From positions 10,852,001-10,912,000 of the forward strand of contig NC_079889.1 of NCBI RefSeq assembly GCF_029227915.1: a stretch of 60,000 nt of DNA, written 5' to 3'. The translations under genes were made by a program, and so were the position numbers. Under the pieces are notes generated by a model that saw only the letters and a list, made by a program, of their open reading frames with translations, did no database searches and had not been told where the DNA came from. Source of the stretch: Hydractinia symbiolongicarpus. Its lineage: Eukaryota > Cnidaria > Hydrozoa > Anthoathecata > Hydractiniidae. Below are positions 1-16,000 of this stretch, one piece after another (position 1 is the stretch's first letter; each line of letters starts with the position of its first letter).

Positions 1-900
1 ATAGTCCTTTCTATATCAACAGGTAACTTCCTTTTACAATATTTAAACATGTGTATACAGCTAGCTGGACACCTAACAAGATATTCACAACTTAAAAGTT
101 AATTTACTATAAATATATTCCATATAAAGTATACCACTTTAATAATGCATTACATCTCTGTTTTTTTGTGTAATTGCTCTGTGTCAATTTTATTCTCAGC
201 ATTTTCAGCCTTGTTGCTTGTTTACATTAAGCCACTGTTTTAAATTTTAAACTCTTTAGTATAAGATCCCATGACAATGAACAATGCTTGGTACTGACAT
301 CAACATGCGAGACCGTATATAGCAACGCATATTATCTTTACGATATGGCTAAGTATGGCGATATGAAATAAATAATAAAAATTTTCTGATGTGTTATAGG
401 GTGTAAAATTTGTGTTATGTGTTATAGGGTGTAAAATCTTATCTTGTGTTATAGGGTATAAAAGCTTGTCTTTTGGAATTTTTTAAACAACTCTTTCTGT
501 TTTTAGCATATACATCAAGCATCAATTTTTTATTTAAATACCTTGCAAAGTTACAGTGTGGACTTATACTACTGACGATATCTTGACATAAGCTACGATT
601 GGAATAAAATCTTATTTTTAGTTAGATAATTTGAGTTACCAATGTAATGTAATTATTTAAAGCAGCGTGTGAAAACACAACATTTAAATCCTAAAAACTC
701 AAAGAGATTTCTAATATGTATTTTCTTTATGCTCCATAAGACAAAACATCTTTTTGTGTCAGGGTTAACTTTTCCTAATGTAGTCAATATTTTAATAACA
801 ATAATAATGATTAACAAGAAGGCATGCAGAGCTGTTTCAAAAAAACAAGATCAAAATAAGTTAAAGCCATCTGGTGAAAAAGAATAAACCCCACAAAGTG
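1..900. other. NUP210 intronic AT-rich DNA
   Basis: No NUP210-like exon is recognisable here. Around 388-463 the short motif TGTTATAGGGT(G/A)TAAAA occurs three times in tandem. The small open frames near 669-1062 have no coding character. Confidence 0.5.
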
Positions 901-970
901 AGAAGTGTTTTCATAGCATCGACACCCAAAGTAAACAAGTTCTTATGCAGAGGTACAAAAGAAATCTTAC

Positions 971-1069
971 CAAAATGGTGTCAGGTGGTGAGAACTGCAA
1001 GCTGGCCAGACTGCCATCATTTGTTTTTAACACAAAATTATCAGTACCACTATCAACATTAAGACTTAA
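971..1069 (-). CDS. NUP210: NUP210 exon 21 (residues 909-941), last exon in window
   Basis: A 33-codon exon encoding LSLNVDSGTDNFVLKTNDGS, aligning with ELRIREGSGYFFLNTST. The donor is GTAAGA. The next family block (HPLLPGSS-like) was not found in 1-900 and probably lies outside the window. Confidence 0.85.
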
Positions 1070-4000
1070 CTAAAAAATAAAAAAAGGGATCTAAGTAACC
1101 AGCATTCAAATGCTAATGTTCTGTGACAACATTTTTCCACGAATTTAAGCTGAACACATCAGATTAGAATGGAACAGAAATTTTTAATTTCAACTTCACT
1201 ACTGCCTTAACATGGATCGGATCAAAACAGAATAGAACAGAAAAGAAATTTTTAACGCACTTGATACCTCTTTTTTAAAAGATTTCATGTTACCGTACCC
1301 TGTCACGTGTTTAAAAAATGGCTTATGCAGAGAAATGTTGGTTCCAATCGAAGGTCAAAACATGTGGGTGGATACTCCCATTAAACCTCTTCCTATTTTG
1401 TTATGAACTTTCCATAGCAACTCTAAATTGAAAAAAGAGTCTTACCTTGTTTGTGGGATGTGCGAACAAGCACAGGTTGTTTGGTGATATTTTTGGTTCT
1501 GAAAATAACATCAGGTGAAGTTGGGCTGAGATTTGAAAAACATGCTAAAAAAAAGATGAACTTCTAGAAAATTCGTCATCTATGCTATCAACAAAAAGAC
1601 GAAGTTAAGTTTGTTAAAAAGTTAACCCCTTGGAAAATATTGTTATTTTATATTATATCATTTTTTTGTTAAACATTGACAAGGTTTTTTTTGACATGGA
1701 ACTTGAACTTACAGAACTTTTGCTCTAAACTCAACTGTTGTTCGTGCATGGGAGCAATGTAATTTGTTAAAATTTAAACAAAAGTAGTCCCGTCGACTAA
1801 TATTTACCACTTAAAAAGTCAAAATGAATCCTGCGCAAAATTGGATTGGCAACATGTCACAGAATAAAACTATGAGATAAATCTTATTGCAACAATTTTG
1901 CAACAGACATGTCAAATAATGTCTGTAAAAGATATATATATTATATGATGCTGAAATCGAGACTAAAACTAAAGAACATTTTCTCTCCTTTGCTTTTTTT
2001 GACAAAAAAGTCACATAATAATGTTAGGAAGAAAGCCATGAAGGTAAAAGTCATTTATTGTAAGCATAAATAACCTGCAAGGGTTACCTCGTACCGGAAT
2101 CTTAATACACAAAGCCCTGAATTAACCAGCCTTAATAAAACATATTTTGTTTATTCAATACCGATACTCTATTCTGAATTAAACCAACAGACATAACAAA
2201 GCATAATGACCTCTGTGTTTTTGTTTTTGTACCCTGTAATTTTTGCTGTGATGATGACTGGAACATTTGTAGGATGCACACGAAACATTTGGTAACCTAA
2301 AAATAAAAATCACTTATAACTGCACTACTTCAAATAATACAAACAAAGGAGACAATACCAAGCTTTATTTCAAACATATTCATTCTACGTCAAAACACAT
2401 TTTTGATTGCGAAGTTTAGGGAAGGACGGATGCGGGGGATGTAAAAATAAATGCCAAGATGAAATTTAGCTTACACTCTTTTGATTTGTAAATCATCCCT
2501 TATAAAAATGAAAGAATAAAAAAATCCATCGCTCTTCTTTACCTTGAACCCCTCCGTTTGTACCAAGAGGACCATGTTCTTTGTGTTCGTATCGCGTATC
2601 TTTGTGGCTTAAAAGTACTGCCTGTGAATCGTCAACTGACCAATCGATTTGTAGAGATGATGCATCATCAAAAATATTACCGTTGGAGTCATAAACAAAT
2701 ACATTTACACGCAATTCTCGGTTATTACGGACAGGAATCTAAAGGTTAATTTATGTACTTTAAATACAACAGTAAAGGGCAACCTCACATCAATTTTTTG
2801 CAAATGTAAAAAAAGGTGAAGAAGAAAGGCTGCACAAACACTTTAAAAATATTAAAAGCTGACCTAAAGAGCCTAAAGAAAAAACGCTTACCTATGGTAA
2901 TAAGCTATTGTAAAAAAACAACAACAACCACCAACTTTGTAAGTGATTTTTTGTAAACATTTAATGTAATAATTACTAATTTTTATTTTTTAACGTCAAA
3001 TAACCATTAAATAGGAGTAATTTTTCACCACTTCCCTTCTCTTATTAAAAAAAGACGACAACATAAAGTTCAATTTAGCTTTGGCCTAATACTAATAAAT
3101 TTTCAGTTTCAAAATAATTTTTTATACTAACTGAAAGTTTAAATTTAATTTTTTTTCTTTTCAGGCTTAAAAATTAAGTTATATTAAAATAGGCTCTTGT
3201 CCACAAAAGTTACAAAGACAAATCTGATCAATTGAACAACTGATTCCACACCTGGGTCAACTTAAAATAGGCTATACAATGGATGACTGACCCGTTTCAT
3301 ATCATCATGACAACTCTCCAACGTTCTTCTTTTTCCATCAATCATTGGTAAAGTGATAACTGGTAACATCTTTAACGTTGCAGGTGGTGTGCACAAATAT
3401 CTTTAGAAATAAACAAAACATACATTAGTTAAAATTTACCAAAAAAAATTAATCAAAAAGCCTGTTGTTTAATCAGGATAATTTTCCCAAACATGAAATC
3501 AACTGAAAAATAATCATCTGTTCTTAGGTTGCAGTTCATTCATGAAAACGAAAATTTATTTTTTGTCTTGAAACCAGAGATTTGCTGCACGTAGGACCAA
3601 ATCTATTTATAAAAAATGGTACTTTTTCAAGAAATACTTGAAAAAACTATTTTAGTCCTAAATTCAGTTAATTTTGCCTAAAATTCCTCCATTCTGATTT
3701 TTTTTAAAAAAATCAAAAATCGTCACTTTCTAGTATTTACTGATTAGTAGGTTAGTGCAAAAAATTACAATAAACAGATTGGGAGATAAGCTATGATGAA
3801 CGTAGATAATGATGCAGAGAAAATCCCATTTGTAGCTAATTTTGGGCTGTTTTTAAGGTTCGTTTTCTAGCAACCAGATTTTTGCTACATGTAGGACCAA
3901 ATTAAACTTGTAGTTAATGATCTGTAGTAACATTTTATAGAAAAAAAGTAATGATAATTCTTTAAAAACACAAAAACCCAATTTTTGGGTAACATTTGGG

Positions 4001-7000
4001 AGTTTTGCCCAAGATGGCACCATTGTAATTTTTTAAAAAAAAATCCAAAAATGTCACTTTCTAGCAAGTATTCATAAGTTACATTGTGCAAAAAATTAGA
4101 AAAGCCCGGATGAAAGGGCAAACTAATTTATAGGACACTTCACTATCACATTTGACCAATAAAAATAAATCACCTTGCAGTGGCAGAGGAACTTGCTGGA
4201 TATTGATTTTTTGCAGTCGGTTTATTTCCAACCTCAACAGTCAACAATTGCTCACCAAGTTGGGAGCACATAACATCAAAATAATGCTTATTGTGAACAT
4301 TATCTTTCATTCCTTTTGAATGACTTATCTGTACCCAATCATCTTCCTCTGCAGACATCACTTCATAATAATGACTAGAATCCAACACCCATGGCAATGG
4401 TCCACCTTCAGCCACAATGGTTTTCCTTGAACCCAGAGTTACAGTGGCAAATTCTGTTGGATCAATAACCTGAAGTTAAAATAAATTTTAATATTTGTAG
4501 CTTAGTGGGTTAAACGGGAAACAGATGTCAAAATTGTAATGTTCTTATTTTGTTGATAAGAAAGAGTGTCATGACGAAAAAACAAACATGTTTGTTTTTT
4601 TTTATCTATTTTTCAACAAATTTTTTTATTATACTTATAGTGACCATGTGGACCAGTAAAATTTAGACAGAGCAGATTCGGGGTTTTTCTAAAAGTTGAC
4701 GCTGAGGAAGTTTAACAAAATTAATCTGAGCACATAAGTGAAAGATAAAAAAGACACAGAACGCTTAGCTTCTATATGACTTTGAACTCAAAATAAAGTT
4801 TTTAAAAGGCTGTATTTTGTTCAATATTATCCTATCTTTTTAAAATTCGTTTCCTCTGTTTTTAAAAAAAATGTAGAGGAATTCTCCTTTAAGTTGGGAT
4901 ATTATTTATTAGAATTTTCTAATGGTGCTAAAATCTTTGATTTCTTAAAGGAAAGTTTTTTGTGGAAAAGTAACATTCCTAAAAACGAAATATAGTGAAT
5001 TATTAATCACTAGATGAAACAAATCCAGAGAGTTCTTTTGTCATAAATGGAAATGGGAGGCTACTGGAAATTGCTCTATTTCATTGCAGGACTTTGGCAA
5101 AGTTATTTCAGCATCGAAAAAAAAAACACTTACATGTACTGGGACATACGCAGCAATGACAACAGACGCACGCAGTGTTACATCAGCATATGTGTATATA
5201 GCAGTTACAGTTGTATGACCAACATGCAAACCTTTGACATAAATACTTGTGCAGCCACTCTCAGGTAATAAACCTGTTACAATAAAAGAAAAAAATGTTA
5301 CAAAACAAAAACACACAATTTTTATCGTTTAACATTTTACCTAAGTATGTTTAAAGTGAAAAAAAGAAATATTTACACACCACTTTTCTAAATAACGTAA
5401 GGAATATAAATATAATAATATAAATAACAATTTCTTAAACCCCCTTTACATCACATTACAAACAAAACAAAACACATTAAACAGCAGTGGTTTTGTAAAA
5501 AATTAACAACTTTCCAATGGTTAAACATCCCTTCACTCAATTTATAGTAAACAGACACAAAATCACAAAAAAATGGAAAAGTAAATGTTCGAGTTGTCCT
5601 ATTTTAAAAAGAAAAAAAATCTGGCAACATAACTAAAATTTAAATCATTTTCGGCTCCATTCCTCTTTCATTTCAAATTTTAATTGCAGTAATAAGAAAC
5701 CACATGCTTAATATTAATTTAAAGAGTACCTTACAATGGCGAAACAAATAACTATCTGTGTATAACTATGAAAGTTACATACCTTCGCCATTGGACTTCA
5801 CAAGTTCAAAAACTGTGGGATCGGAGAACGACACATCGATTTGCATCTTTCGACAATCGGAAAATTGTTTTTTTTCTTTCTTATCTGAAAAAAAAGACTG
5901 ACTATTATTTAATATGTGGAATATATTAAATCAATTACATTAATTTTGTACTTTTGTTTAACTCTACAATTAGTACTTTACACAGGATCTTTCAAGAGAA
6001 GTATGAGATAGCATGTCAAAACACTTTCTTTTTGCTGCACATGCACATGCCAGTTTTTACAAGAAATTGACCAATGAAGTAATCCAAGAGACTTGTGGTA
6101 TTCTTCTTTTTTAAAAAGCCTGTTTGCAATAGTCTGTACAATAAGCAATAACATTAACATACCTTGATCAACAAACGCAAACACCGTCAAAGGCAGTTCC
6201 ATCTTATTTCCAACTTCAACTTCCACACGCATAACAATAAAATTCATTTCATGCGGTGGTAACACAGCCACAGTTGAAAGAGCAAAATTATTAGGATTTT
6301 TAATATCAGCTACTTTTATATGCGTTTGTCCTATCGCACTTCCTGTGGAAATAACACCTTTTTTGTTCACACTTGCAAAAGTGTTGTTCTCAGATTTCCA
6401 GACGTAGTTACCACTACCACCATTCCCCTAAAATTATAGAAGGAAAGAACTACAGTTAGCAATAAAGTAGATGCTCCGGTTAACTTTTTATGTAGCTTTT
6501 ATTTTTAAACTTATTTAATTTCACTTAATTGGTATCAAACCTTAATGTCGATTTTATCATTTAAACATTTCATTTTATTATTTGAACATCTCAAAGATTT
6601 GAGACAAACAAAGTCCCTTCTATATTAAGTATTGCACATGTTACAAACAGGTCTTTTCATGTCAGACCCTAAATTTTTATTTTTATATACATTGTAGAGG
6701 ATATCTACACACCACACCATGGTGAAAATTTTCATATCAACAATTTGTTAATGGTAACAGGATGTCTCCTGAACCCCTTGTTAAAAAGGACCCAAATAAT
6801 TTTCCTGGTATGTTCTTCATACAAAATAAGTAAAAACTTTAATGGATGTAAAACTAATAAACCAATCCTTAGAACAAATCTGCCTTTATTGAGTCAGGAC
6901 ATGAATTCACATTCTATCTTTGCACAAAACATCAAATTAAAATAATCACTCAATCCTGAGAAATGGCCTAAAATCCATATGTATTGGTGCAAGTGAGGTC

Positions 7001-10000
7001 CAAAATGACAGTTTTTACCACATTTTTCAGGAGTGGATGATTGGTTTTTCCTGATGTTTTGCACAATGAAAGGGAACAATAGACACTCGATTGTGGCAAA
7101 GTAAATTCTCGAAGAATAAATGTTATGGGCTCAAAAATGGCTGATTTATGCACACAATGAGCAAAAACAGTCCTAAAATCCTATAAAAGAAATCTGAGAC
7201 ATAGTGTTCGTAGTCATACATGGAAAGACACAGCTTCATCCAAACGTGTATAAAATAAGTTAAAAACATATGATCTTAAAAGGTAACGTACAATCAACTG
7301 ATACTTGTAACTCTGTGTTGTAGACAATGTAGCGTCCCATGGGAATAAAACAAATTCAGGTTCAACTGTTACAAGGTCATAAATTTCAATATCTTGCTCT
7401 CCATATAATTCTTTCATTTTAATAGGTTCATCAGCAGGATACTAAAGATCAATATTGATTTGCAAAACTACCTTTCTAAGTAAAATCGAAACTTTAAGAT
7501 TCTGCAGAAATCCTGATGAACATCATAATAGTATTGTTAGGGCCACACAAGTAACACTGCAAAGTGGTACATCACTTTCACTACTGATCTCACAAGTTAT
7601 GTGTACAAACAACTCACAAATTTGTAAAAAGAAATAAACGATGAATAAATTCCTGTTTTCAAATAATTCAATCATAGAACAGGGTGACAACTAATAAAAT
7701 GAGAACAAAAGTAAGGATATTAAGGAGAATTAAGGAGACAAATTGACAATTTTTAAGGATATTTTGCTGCGAACGAGAATAAAAATATATAAAAATAAGG
7801 ACAATTAAGGAGAAAACCAATTTTAGTTCTTTATCTTTAATGTGGCATACTATGTTATATTAGAAAATATAGGATTTTAGGTAACAGAGAAATATATCTT
7901 ATTTCACTGGTGATGAACAATCCATGAACACATTTCCAAAAAAGTTACAATCAGAAAAATTAAAAAATAAGGAGAAAATAAGGAGAATAGCTAAAATTTC
8001 AATTTTTTTAAGTATATTTAAGTACTTTTAAGGAGATTTTCTTTTTCTAAGGTTATTTAAGGAATTTAAGGAGGAGCAGTCACCCTGTAGGACATCAAAA
8101 TGAAACCACATTTTGCTACTTGACCATAGAGATTTATTTTACTGTTATATTATTCCAACACTATTAAAATGCTTCAACTAAATCTGAAAAACACACTAAC
8201 TTACTCTTATTTGATTGGTTTGAGCTGTAATCGCCGTTTTTCCAGGCTTCTTCGCTTGTACATGATAATAAGAACCGTTTTCAGATTTCTTGAAGATGGT
8301 AAAATACTCTTCGAAGAGAGTTGAAGTCAGAAATGTATCCTAGAATGCAGCATTAAAATATTTGCTATGGGACTGTGACTATAAAATTACAACAGAACTT
8401 GTGTTTCATTTACTTAGTGCCCTGACATCCAACATCCTTGAGCCTACAGTACAATTTATTTATATTTAATTCTTTTTTGATACTTTCGAAATTATTGAAT
8501 AATAACGCTTCCTTTTGTGAACAATTACCAACTGCCAATGTTAATTCACAGAGCCTTATAAACAAAATGCGACAATGACGAATTAAAATTTATTATAGGA
8601 ACTCTTACATCAGTGATTTCAATGCGATTGTTATCATTGTCGAATAAACGGACGTGTAGTTCGTATATTCTTTGTGTTTGTAATGTCCATAATTTACCAG
8701 GGTTGATTGCAAAACCTAAAAGAAGGTGTAAGCTTCAAAAACCATTTTTCATAAATTCTCATAAATTAAAATTTGTAAACTTTTTAACTCTATCTTTTTT
8801 CATGGTACAATTTTATTATTCAAGAAAGAATTGTAGTTTGTGTAACGATTCATCAGAATCCAAATCAAATATAATTTTATAATCGTTTTTTATAAAAAAA
8901 ATTCCTCTTCTGTGAATTGAACCAAATAAGAGAATAACTTAATACTTTTACGAAAATTCACTTTCAGTGTGTCCTAACAATTATTATTTACTGTATTTTT
9001 CACATTTGTATACAGAAGGAGAATTAAATAAAAATAAAATATTTTTTATAACAAAATTACCATACCAATTTTTCCAGGTTCAACAACATGAAGGTTAGCA
9101 GTCGGTCTTCTTGCTGATGATACATCTGCCATATCTAAAAACAAGAAACATACTTTATTCCAGGATTTTAATGAGGCACACAATTAACCATAACAGGATT
9201 AACACAAAGGAAATTAAGGCGAATGCCTAACAAAAATTTAATAACATGATTTAACGCAATCAACTTACAAAAAGCAACGCTAATCAAGAAAGTGTTTATT
9301 TTAATTTGAGGATGGATTTATTGACAAGCTGTTTCTCTTGGGTTCTTAAAATTTTTACAATATCAGGTGCCCTACATCCTGTCTTAATCACATTAGTCGA
9401 GTAAACCATTACAGGAGAACGAAGTATATATGTGAGATGTGTTAAAATTTTAGATTACAAGTTTTAGATTACAAGTAAAAAAAAAGGCTTTTTTGCACAA
9501 TAAACTCATTATTATTCGCATCTGATGAAAAAAGTAATACCTTTTTTGAAAAATGACCCTTTTTTTGGCCATTTCTCTGAAGTGCCAAAGAAAATTGCCA
9601 AAAAACTCTGTACAACCAGCAGCCTGTGAAATCTCTGGTTTGGTAGATGTGTAAGCCTGATTAAAAGCAAGTGTGCTAGTCACAGTCTCTTTACAGTCTT
9701 TTTTTTTAGTTTAAAACAATCAACACAACAACGCGTAGAGCCCTGGAAATACGAACATTTGATTGCGTTGACGTGATTGCTTATGGGGTTTAAGTCTGAT
9801 TTTATTTACTGATGATATTTTAAATAGTTATCTTTATTTAAATTAAACTTTTTATTGTTTAAATATTTACTTTACAACTTTACAACATCTTACTTTTGTC
9901 AACCAACTGAATTTTGGTCATTCCCAATTTCATTCCACGTGCCAATGCATTTTCCTGGTTCAGTGAAGCAACTGATTCATCCAAAACTTTGATTGTGTAT

Positions 10001-13000
10001 TGCTGGGAAGGTAGCGAAATATCTATAATAAAAATAACGGATAAACCATTTTAGGCATGTACTTCAATAACTGTCTTACATATTTCTAATCAAGTATAAT
10101 TAGGCAGTCCATCTGTGTGTCTGTAACAGCAAAGTGGGTGTCTTTATTTTCCTTTGATGTTGCCGCAAAAATAATGTCTCATATGTTAAATTTTCTTACG
10201 TTGGGGCACAATGTCAATGCATTTAGACTGACGTCAATGACTTTAATAGGATTGGTGAATCAACGGATAAACTAAATTTTCACCAAATTTTCTTTTGTAT
10301 ATAAACAAATTTGAGTGTTGTCTACAAACCTGAACGATGCCAACTTTGAAACAGAACAAATTTAAAAGTGGAACATAAGTAAATTTAAAAGTCAACAAAT
10401 TTGACAAACCTTTTTTCTCTCCTCGTCGTAACCTGCGGGCATTGTACTTGACATACTGACCATACATAATGTATGCCAAGGGTGGAACCAGCATGACATT
10501 GTCAATAACAGTCAACATTACACTTGAGGGTTTGACAGTCTGCAAAATTACAACAGTGTTACAAAGTATTCTTTATATGGACATAAACAATTTATGTGGT
10601 GTGTGTGAGTGCCATCGGCAGTAAAGGGTGAAGAAACTCATCACAGTTAAATATTAGAAAATTTAGGATTCGCGAAGAAAAATATAACTTATCAAAATTT
10701 ACCTTGTATTCTGCGTTTGTCAACTTTGCAGTGACAATAGCTTCACCAGTATTGATGCCTTCAACCAAAGCACTGCAACCACGAACATGCTAAAGAAAAA
10801 CAAAGGTTAGTCTCTCTTAAAAAATTTAACTGCAAATTCATTTGAGCCAGCACATAATCATCTTTTAAATATTGACAATCAGAATACAGTGCCCACCTGG
10901 TCATCTCTAGGAAATATTATCTCTGAACTAATGATACTAACTTTTTGACCAAATTTGTAAGGCAAAGTAAAATTCTATCCTTTTTTAAGTTTTGTTTATA
11001 GTTTAACATAAAACCTAAAATATTTGCACTTTGTAATTGTAAAAACAAGATTAATTTTAAAATGGTCAGTTTTTCTTCACCAGATTTTTGTGTACTCTCA
11101 GACCAAATTCTATAATTATTTCATAATCTGTAATTATTGTCTTGAAATCTTTGTTGGAGAAAAAAAATATTCCTATTGCACAAGAAATGTTTATTCCTTT
11201 CAATTCATTATTTTAAAATGTTCTGTGAGTACAATATACAGTTCATAATAACATTGAATAAGAAGCAACAGCCTGACCTTCCTTCTCTCTGACTATTGTC
11301 AGAGATACATAAAGCATTGCTCTAAGTTGCTTACACAAGCCTGTTTATAGTAAAATATTTCTTATGGAAAATAAATAAAAAACAAGAGTGTCACATATAC
11401 CTGATCTTCTAGTTCATATAACTCTGGACTTGTCTCATATGATGAATCATGGAACCAAATGAACCTGAAACATGCTTTTATTTTTTAATGAAAATACAAA
11501 AACAAAGCTGTACTAATTACGGTTTATATTGTTTGGTTTATGCGTTTAATATAATTCTGTTAATTCTTAACAGAATTAAAAAATGATGCTATTACTTCTC
11601 TTACCTTAAGACAGTCCTAGGGTCAATTCTGTCATTGTGGGGAACAGGTGAAAAACTCCACTCAAATATTTGACTTCCCAGTGCAGTGAACAAATTCCCT
11701 GAAGAAAACGTCAACAAGTTGGTATAGAACTACTCGTAAACAAAAAATAGGCTTATTGTTGTTTTTAACTTGTAACAAGACAGGTTCAATGAATTTTTTA
11801 CTATATATACTGTATTAGTATATATATAGTAAAAAAATATTTGTTTTTCATTTTCATATAATTTAACTGACAAATAGAGATTACGGAAGGACCTGATGGC
11901 TCAAACAACACAAACATAAAATTGCACTTTATTCATAGGTAAAACGAAACAAGGTATCTATTCAATTTCAAACCGTGAACAAAAAGTATAAATTTGTTAA
12001 CAGAAATAAATAAATTAGTAAACCAACACCACATTATCCTCTAACTCCAAATATATAATATATTGGAAAAAGCTGAAATTTCAAATACAACCACAAGCAA
12101 TTAAGAATATTATTTCTCTTTAAGTAAAACACACTGCAACCTTGTCAATATTTTAGGTGATCTAGTTAGGTCTAAATTCTAAATGGTCTATTTTTTTCTT
12201 TTCACAATGTAGAAATTCTGGAAAGTGCAGCTATGTCTCGAGAAAAGGATACAACAGCTTAGAGATGTTGGGAAAGAAGATACAATATACACTTTGAAAT
12301 ACTTACCTTCCTTGTCATACGCATAAACATCAAATACTTCAGGAGATTCACCCAGCAACAATTCTCGTGTTGTTGTCGCAATTTCAATTTTCTCAATAGA
12401 ATCAACAAACACATCACATCGTAAAGTAAATCCCGTTCCTACAGGAAAAACATTGATAGCAGTTGTATGTAAATGATAATATAAATAGTAGAAGTTTTAT
12501 CCCATATAAATATTCCATTAGTAATACTTTGAGAATTTATTTGTGTCAGTAATTGATTCCAATGTTATTTGATTGACTTACTTATGTGAGTTGATTATGC
12601 TAACCTTTACACAAAAGCAACATTATGATATATGTTGGTTGAAAAGGCTTTCGCCATGGTCAAACTGTCAAAGTTGATAAGCAAATGTGAAGTGTTAAGG
12701 AAGGGAGGTAAGGCTGCTAGGCAAGTTGCTAAACATTTGGCCATAGTTTTGACCTAGACCTATAGCATAAGGTTGCTTATAAAACAGACAGTGAGTATGT
12801 TTGTTTTTCGTTTTCAGTTATGAAAAATGATTCTCACCTTCTTCTTCGGCCAAAATAACTGTTGTGTCTTCCTCTGGACTGTTAAGTTTTACAGTGACCA
12901 GTGCAGACTGAGAGCAAGAAGATTCATCATCATCAACAGAGTTAGAAGTGTTTAATTTATTATCAATAGGTTGTATGATGGCTACATTTGGCTTTGTAGA

Positions 13001-16000
13001 CGACCTAGAACATTTTTAACACATTGTATTAAAGCAGCTAAATTCTGTGTATTCTTTTCTTTTTAGAGGTGAACATTCAATCTTGTTAATAAAAAAATGT
13101 GAATATCTTGAGAACGAAAAGAGCTTTTAAAAAAAATTAAGAAGACTTTTTAACCAACTTTTTAAGTCCAACATCATTTTATACCTTAGGTTTTCTCTAA
13201 TTTTTAGTTTTGCCTTTAATCACATGATAAATCATGTTAATAATAGCTTAAAGTTCACCTAAAACATAATCACAAGAAAAAGAATGCTGTAAATGAACAC
13301 TCCTGAAACTGTGCCAAAGGCACCAGTGCTAAACAAAACACTGCCCTTTATGTTGATAATTTCAACACCTTAATAAAGCTTATCCTGCTTAAGATTTGAC
13401 TTATCTAAAAAAAATTCTTGTATCATACGTAGACTGCTACTTTTCCTGTCTTTTTGTATTGAGTTTTGGAAAGGTTTATTTTTCTTAAACCTGTATTTCA
13501 TCAAAGCACAGGTTGGTTGTCTTCACAACCAACCTACACACATTTGCTCTTAATTTTTTGAATGAGAACGGTCAACTTTCAGTCTTATCAGGAAAAAAAT
13601 TACCTGTGCTTGGTGCGAGGTTGACAATATTCTGAGACAAAAATCGACCGCAGGGCAAGGCGAGACAATTTTGTTTTTGTGATTAATAAAAGGTAATAAT
13701 TGTGGAATAGGGCTACTAGAAGATACTACTGTGTGGGAACCAAGGATAGTCTTCTATTGCACAGATAATCACCACGAATGTCTTCTTGTTTATATTTGTT
13801 TTACATTTGTATAGCAAGTTATTTTATTTAAAAAAGTTAAACAAAATTATTCTTGTAGATCATCCCTAAGTTGAATCGGAACTGCCTTAACAATGTTGCG
13901 ACTTACCCAATTGAGGAACACTTACGTTCTCTAACAAAAGAAGAAAAAAATGATTTTTGTAACAATGGAAACAAAAAAAAATATCTCAGGTGAAGGGTCT
14001 CCTTAAGAGACAAGAGAGGAGTTGAAAGTCCTCCACCATACCTTAGTTTAAAGGGGCGATTGTGGAAGTCCCATGAAATGCCACATAGTGATGGTGTCAC
14101 TTTAAAAAACACCCGGTCCAGTCTGTGAACGGTTGGCGCTAGGAAGGGCATCCAGCTGTAAAACAATGCCAAAACTCTTTATTAATGGCCGTAAGAATAG
14201 TTGATCAGACAAACTGCGTAAACGGGGCTGGAACTCTAAGGAGTGAAGGTGTCGCGCACGGTAGGACAGATGTCAGATGTGAGCATCGTCAGACCGTTAC
14301 CCAGCTATCACATCACAAGGTAGATAACACTAGGTTGAGGATGGCTAGTGTAAATGTTGGTACTCTGAGAGGTAGAGCAGGTGAAGTAGTTGAAATGTTA
14401 GAACGTAGATCTGTTGATATGTGTTGTGTTCAGGAAGTTAGGTGGAGAGGAGCTTCAGTGAGATTTGTGGAAGGTAGGAGGGCAAGGTATAAGCTTTTTT
14501 GGATTGGTAATAGTGATGGATATGGAGGGGTTGGCATATTCGTTGCGGAGAAGTGGGTAGAAAAAGTAATAGATGTTATGCGTGTTAATAGTCGTATTAT
14601 AGTGATAAAGTTTTTGATAGGTAATAGGATTGTCACTTTTCTGTCAGTTTATGCTCCACAGTGTGGACTCAGTGAGGAAGATAAAGATAAGTTTTATGAT
14701 GAGTTAATAGCAGTCACATCAAAGTTTGGAGACACTGAACTTGTCATGGTGGGCGGCGACTTTAATGGTCATGTTGGGAAGTCATCTGAAGGTTATAGAG
14801 GTGTGCATGGAGGCTATGGATTTGGGAGCAGAAATAAGGAAGGGGAGAGATTGCTTGAGTTTGGAATGGCAACGGACATGGTGGTTTGCAACACATCATT
14901 CAGTAAGAGACAAAGTAGGCTGATAACATATGAGTCAGGTGGTTGTAAGACACAGATAGATTACTTTTTGGTTAGAAAGTCAGACAAGAAAGTGGTGAAG
15001 GACGTGAAAGTTATATCGGGGGAAGAGTGTGTTTTCCAGCATAGGTTGCTGGTTTGTGATATATCTTGAAGAGTGTTAAAGAAGCCAAGGGAAAGTACAG
15101 GCCCCGTCGAAAAGTCTGGAAGCTGAAGGAAGAGATTGTAGCAAGACAATTTAGTGCAAAAGTTCAGCAGTTAGCCTACAATAGTCAATGTGATAGTGAC
15201 AATGTTGAAAGTACTTGGACTACTTTGAAGAATTGTCTTCTAGAAGCTTCTGATGATACCTGTGGGTGGACGAAAGGACCAGCTAGACATAGACAGACCT
15301 GGTGGTGGAATAATGAGGTTGACCAGTGTATAAAGGAAAAGAGGAAACTTTGGAAAGAGTGGAAGTCAGGTGGTAGTAAAAATATTTACTTAGAAGCTAA
15401 GCGTTGCGCTCGTACAGCAGTGTATAAGGCAAAATCAGAAGCAGAGAGAAACAGATTTGCAGATGTGTTAAGAAGGGAAGACCAACGCAATGAGGTAGAT
15501 AGATAGATAGATGTGCATATTTTACATGGCTAGCCTCACAAATATCAAGGGATATACCCTGTCTATTATTTCCAGGAGGGGCCATGGCTTAGATGGAGAG
15601 TCCTAGAGTATTTAATGCTCATTTTGAGCTACGCAGACCCAATTAGTAGGGCCCACGCTCTACTAGACAACTCCCGGCAACATCCAACGGCCCACACAGT
15701 GTGCCATCTCCCCAATTTCCCTCACATGGCTTGGGTTAACCCGGGGCTATGGTAACATTCACTCGCCCATGTTGAATCGCCGTCAAGAGGAATCGAACCC
15801 CGGTCTCCCGCACAGAGTACGAAAGCTATAACCACTAATCTACGGCGCCACAGGTATTCAAGATAGCAAAGCAAATGAAGAAGACTAATCAAGATATTGT
15901 AGGTGAGAAGTGTATACGTAATGATGAAGGTGTTTTAGCTAGCACAGAGGAGGAGAAAAGGGTAGCTTGGAAGAATCATTATCAGAGGTTGCTTAACACT

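Noticed and set aside
15780-15853. Possible tRNA gene (A and B box like)
   Set aside because: It is continuous with a repeated body found elsewhere and does not form a clean cloverleaf by eye. It is the head of a SINE.
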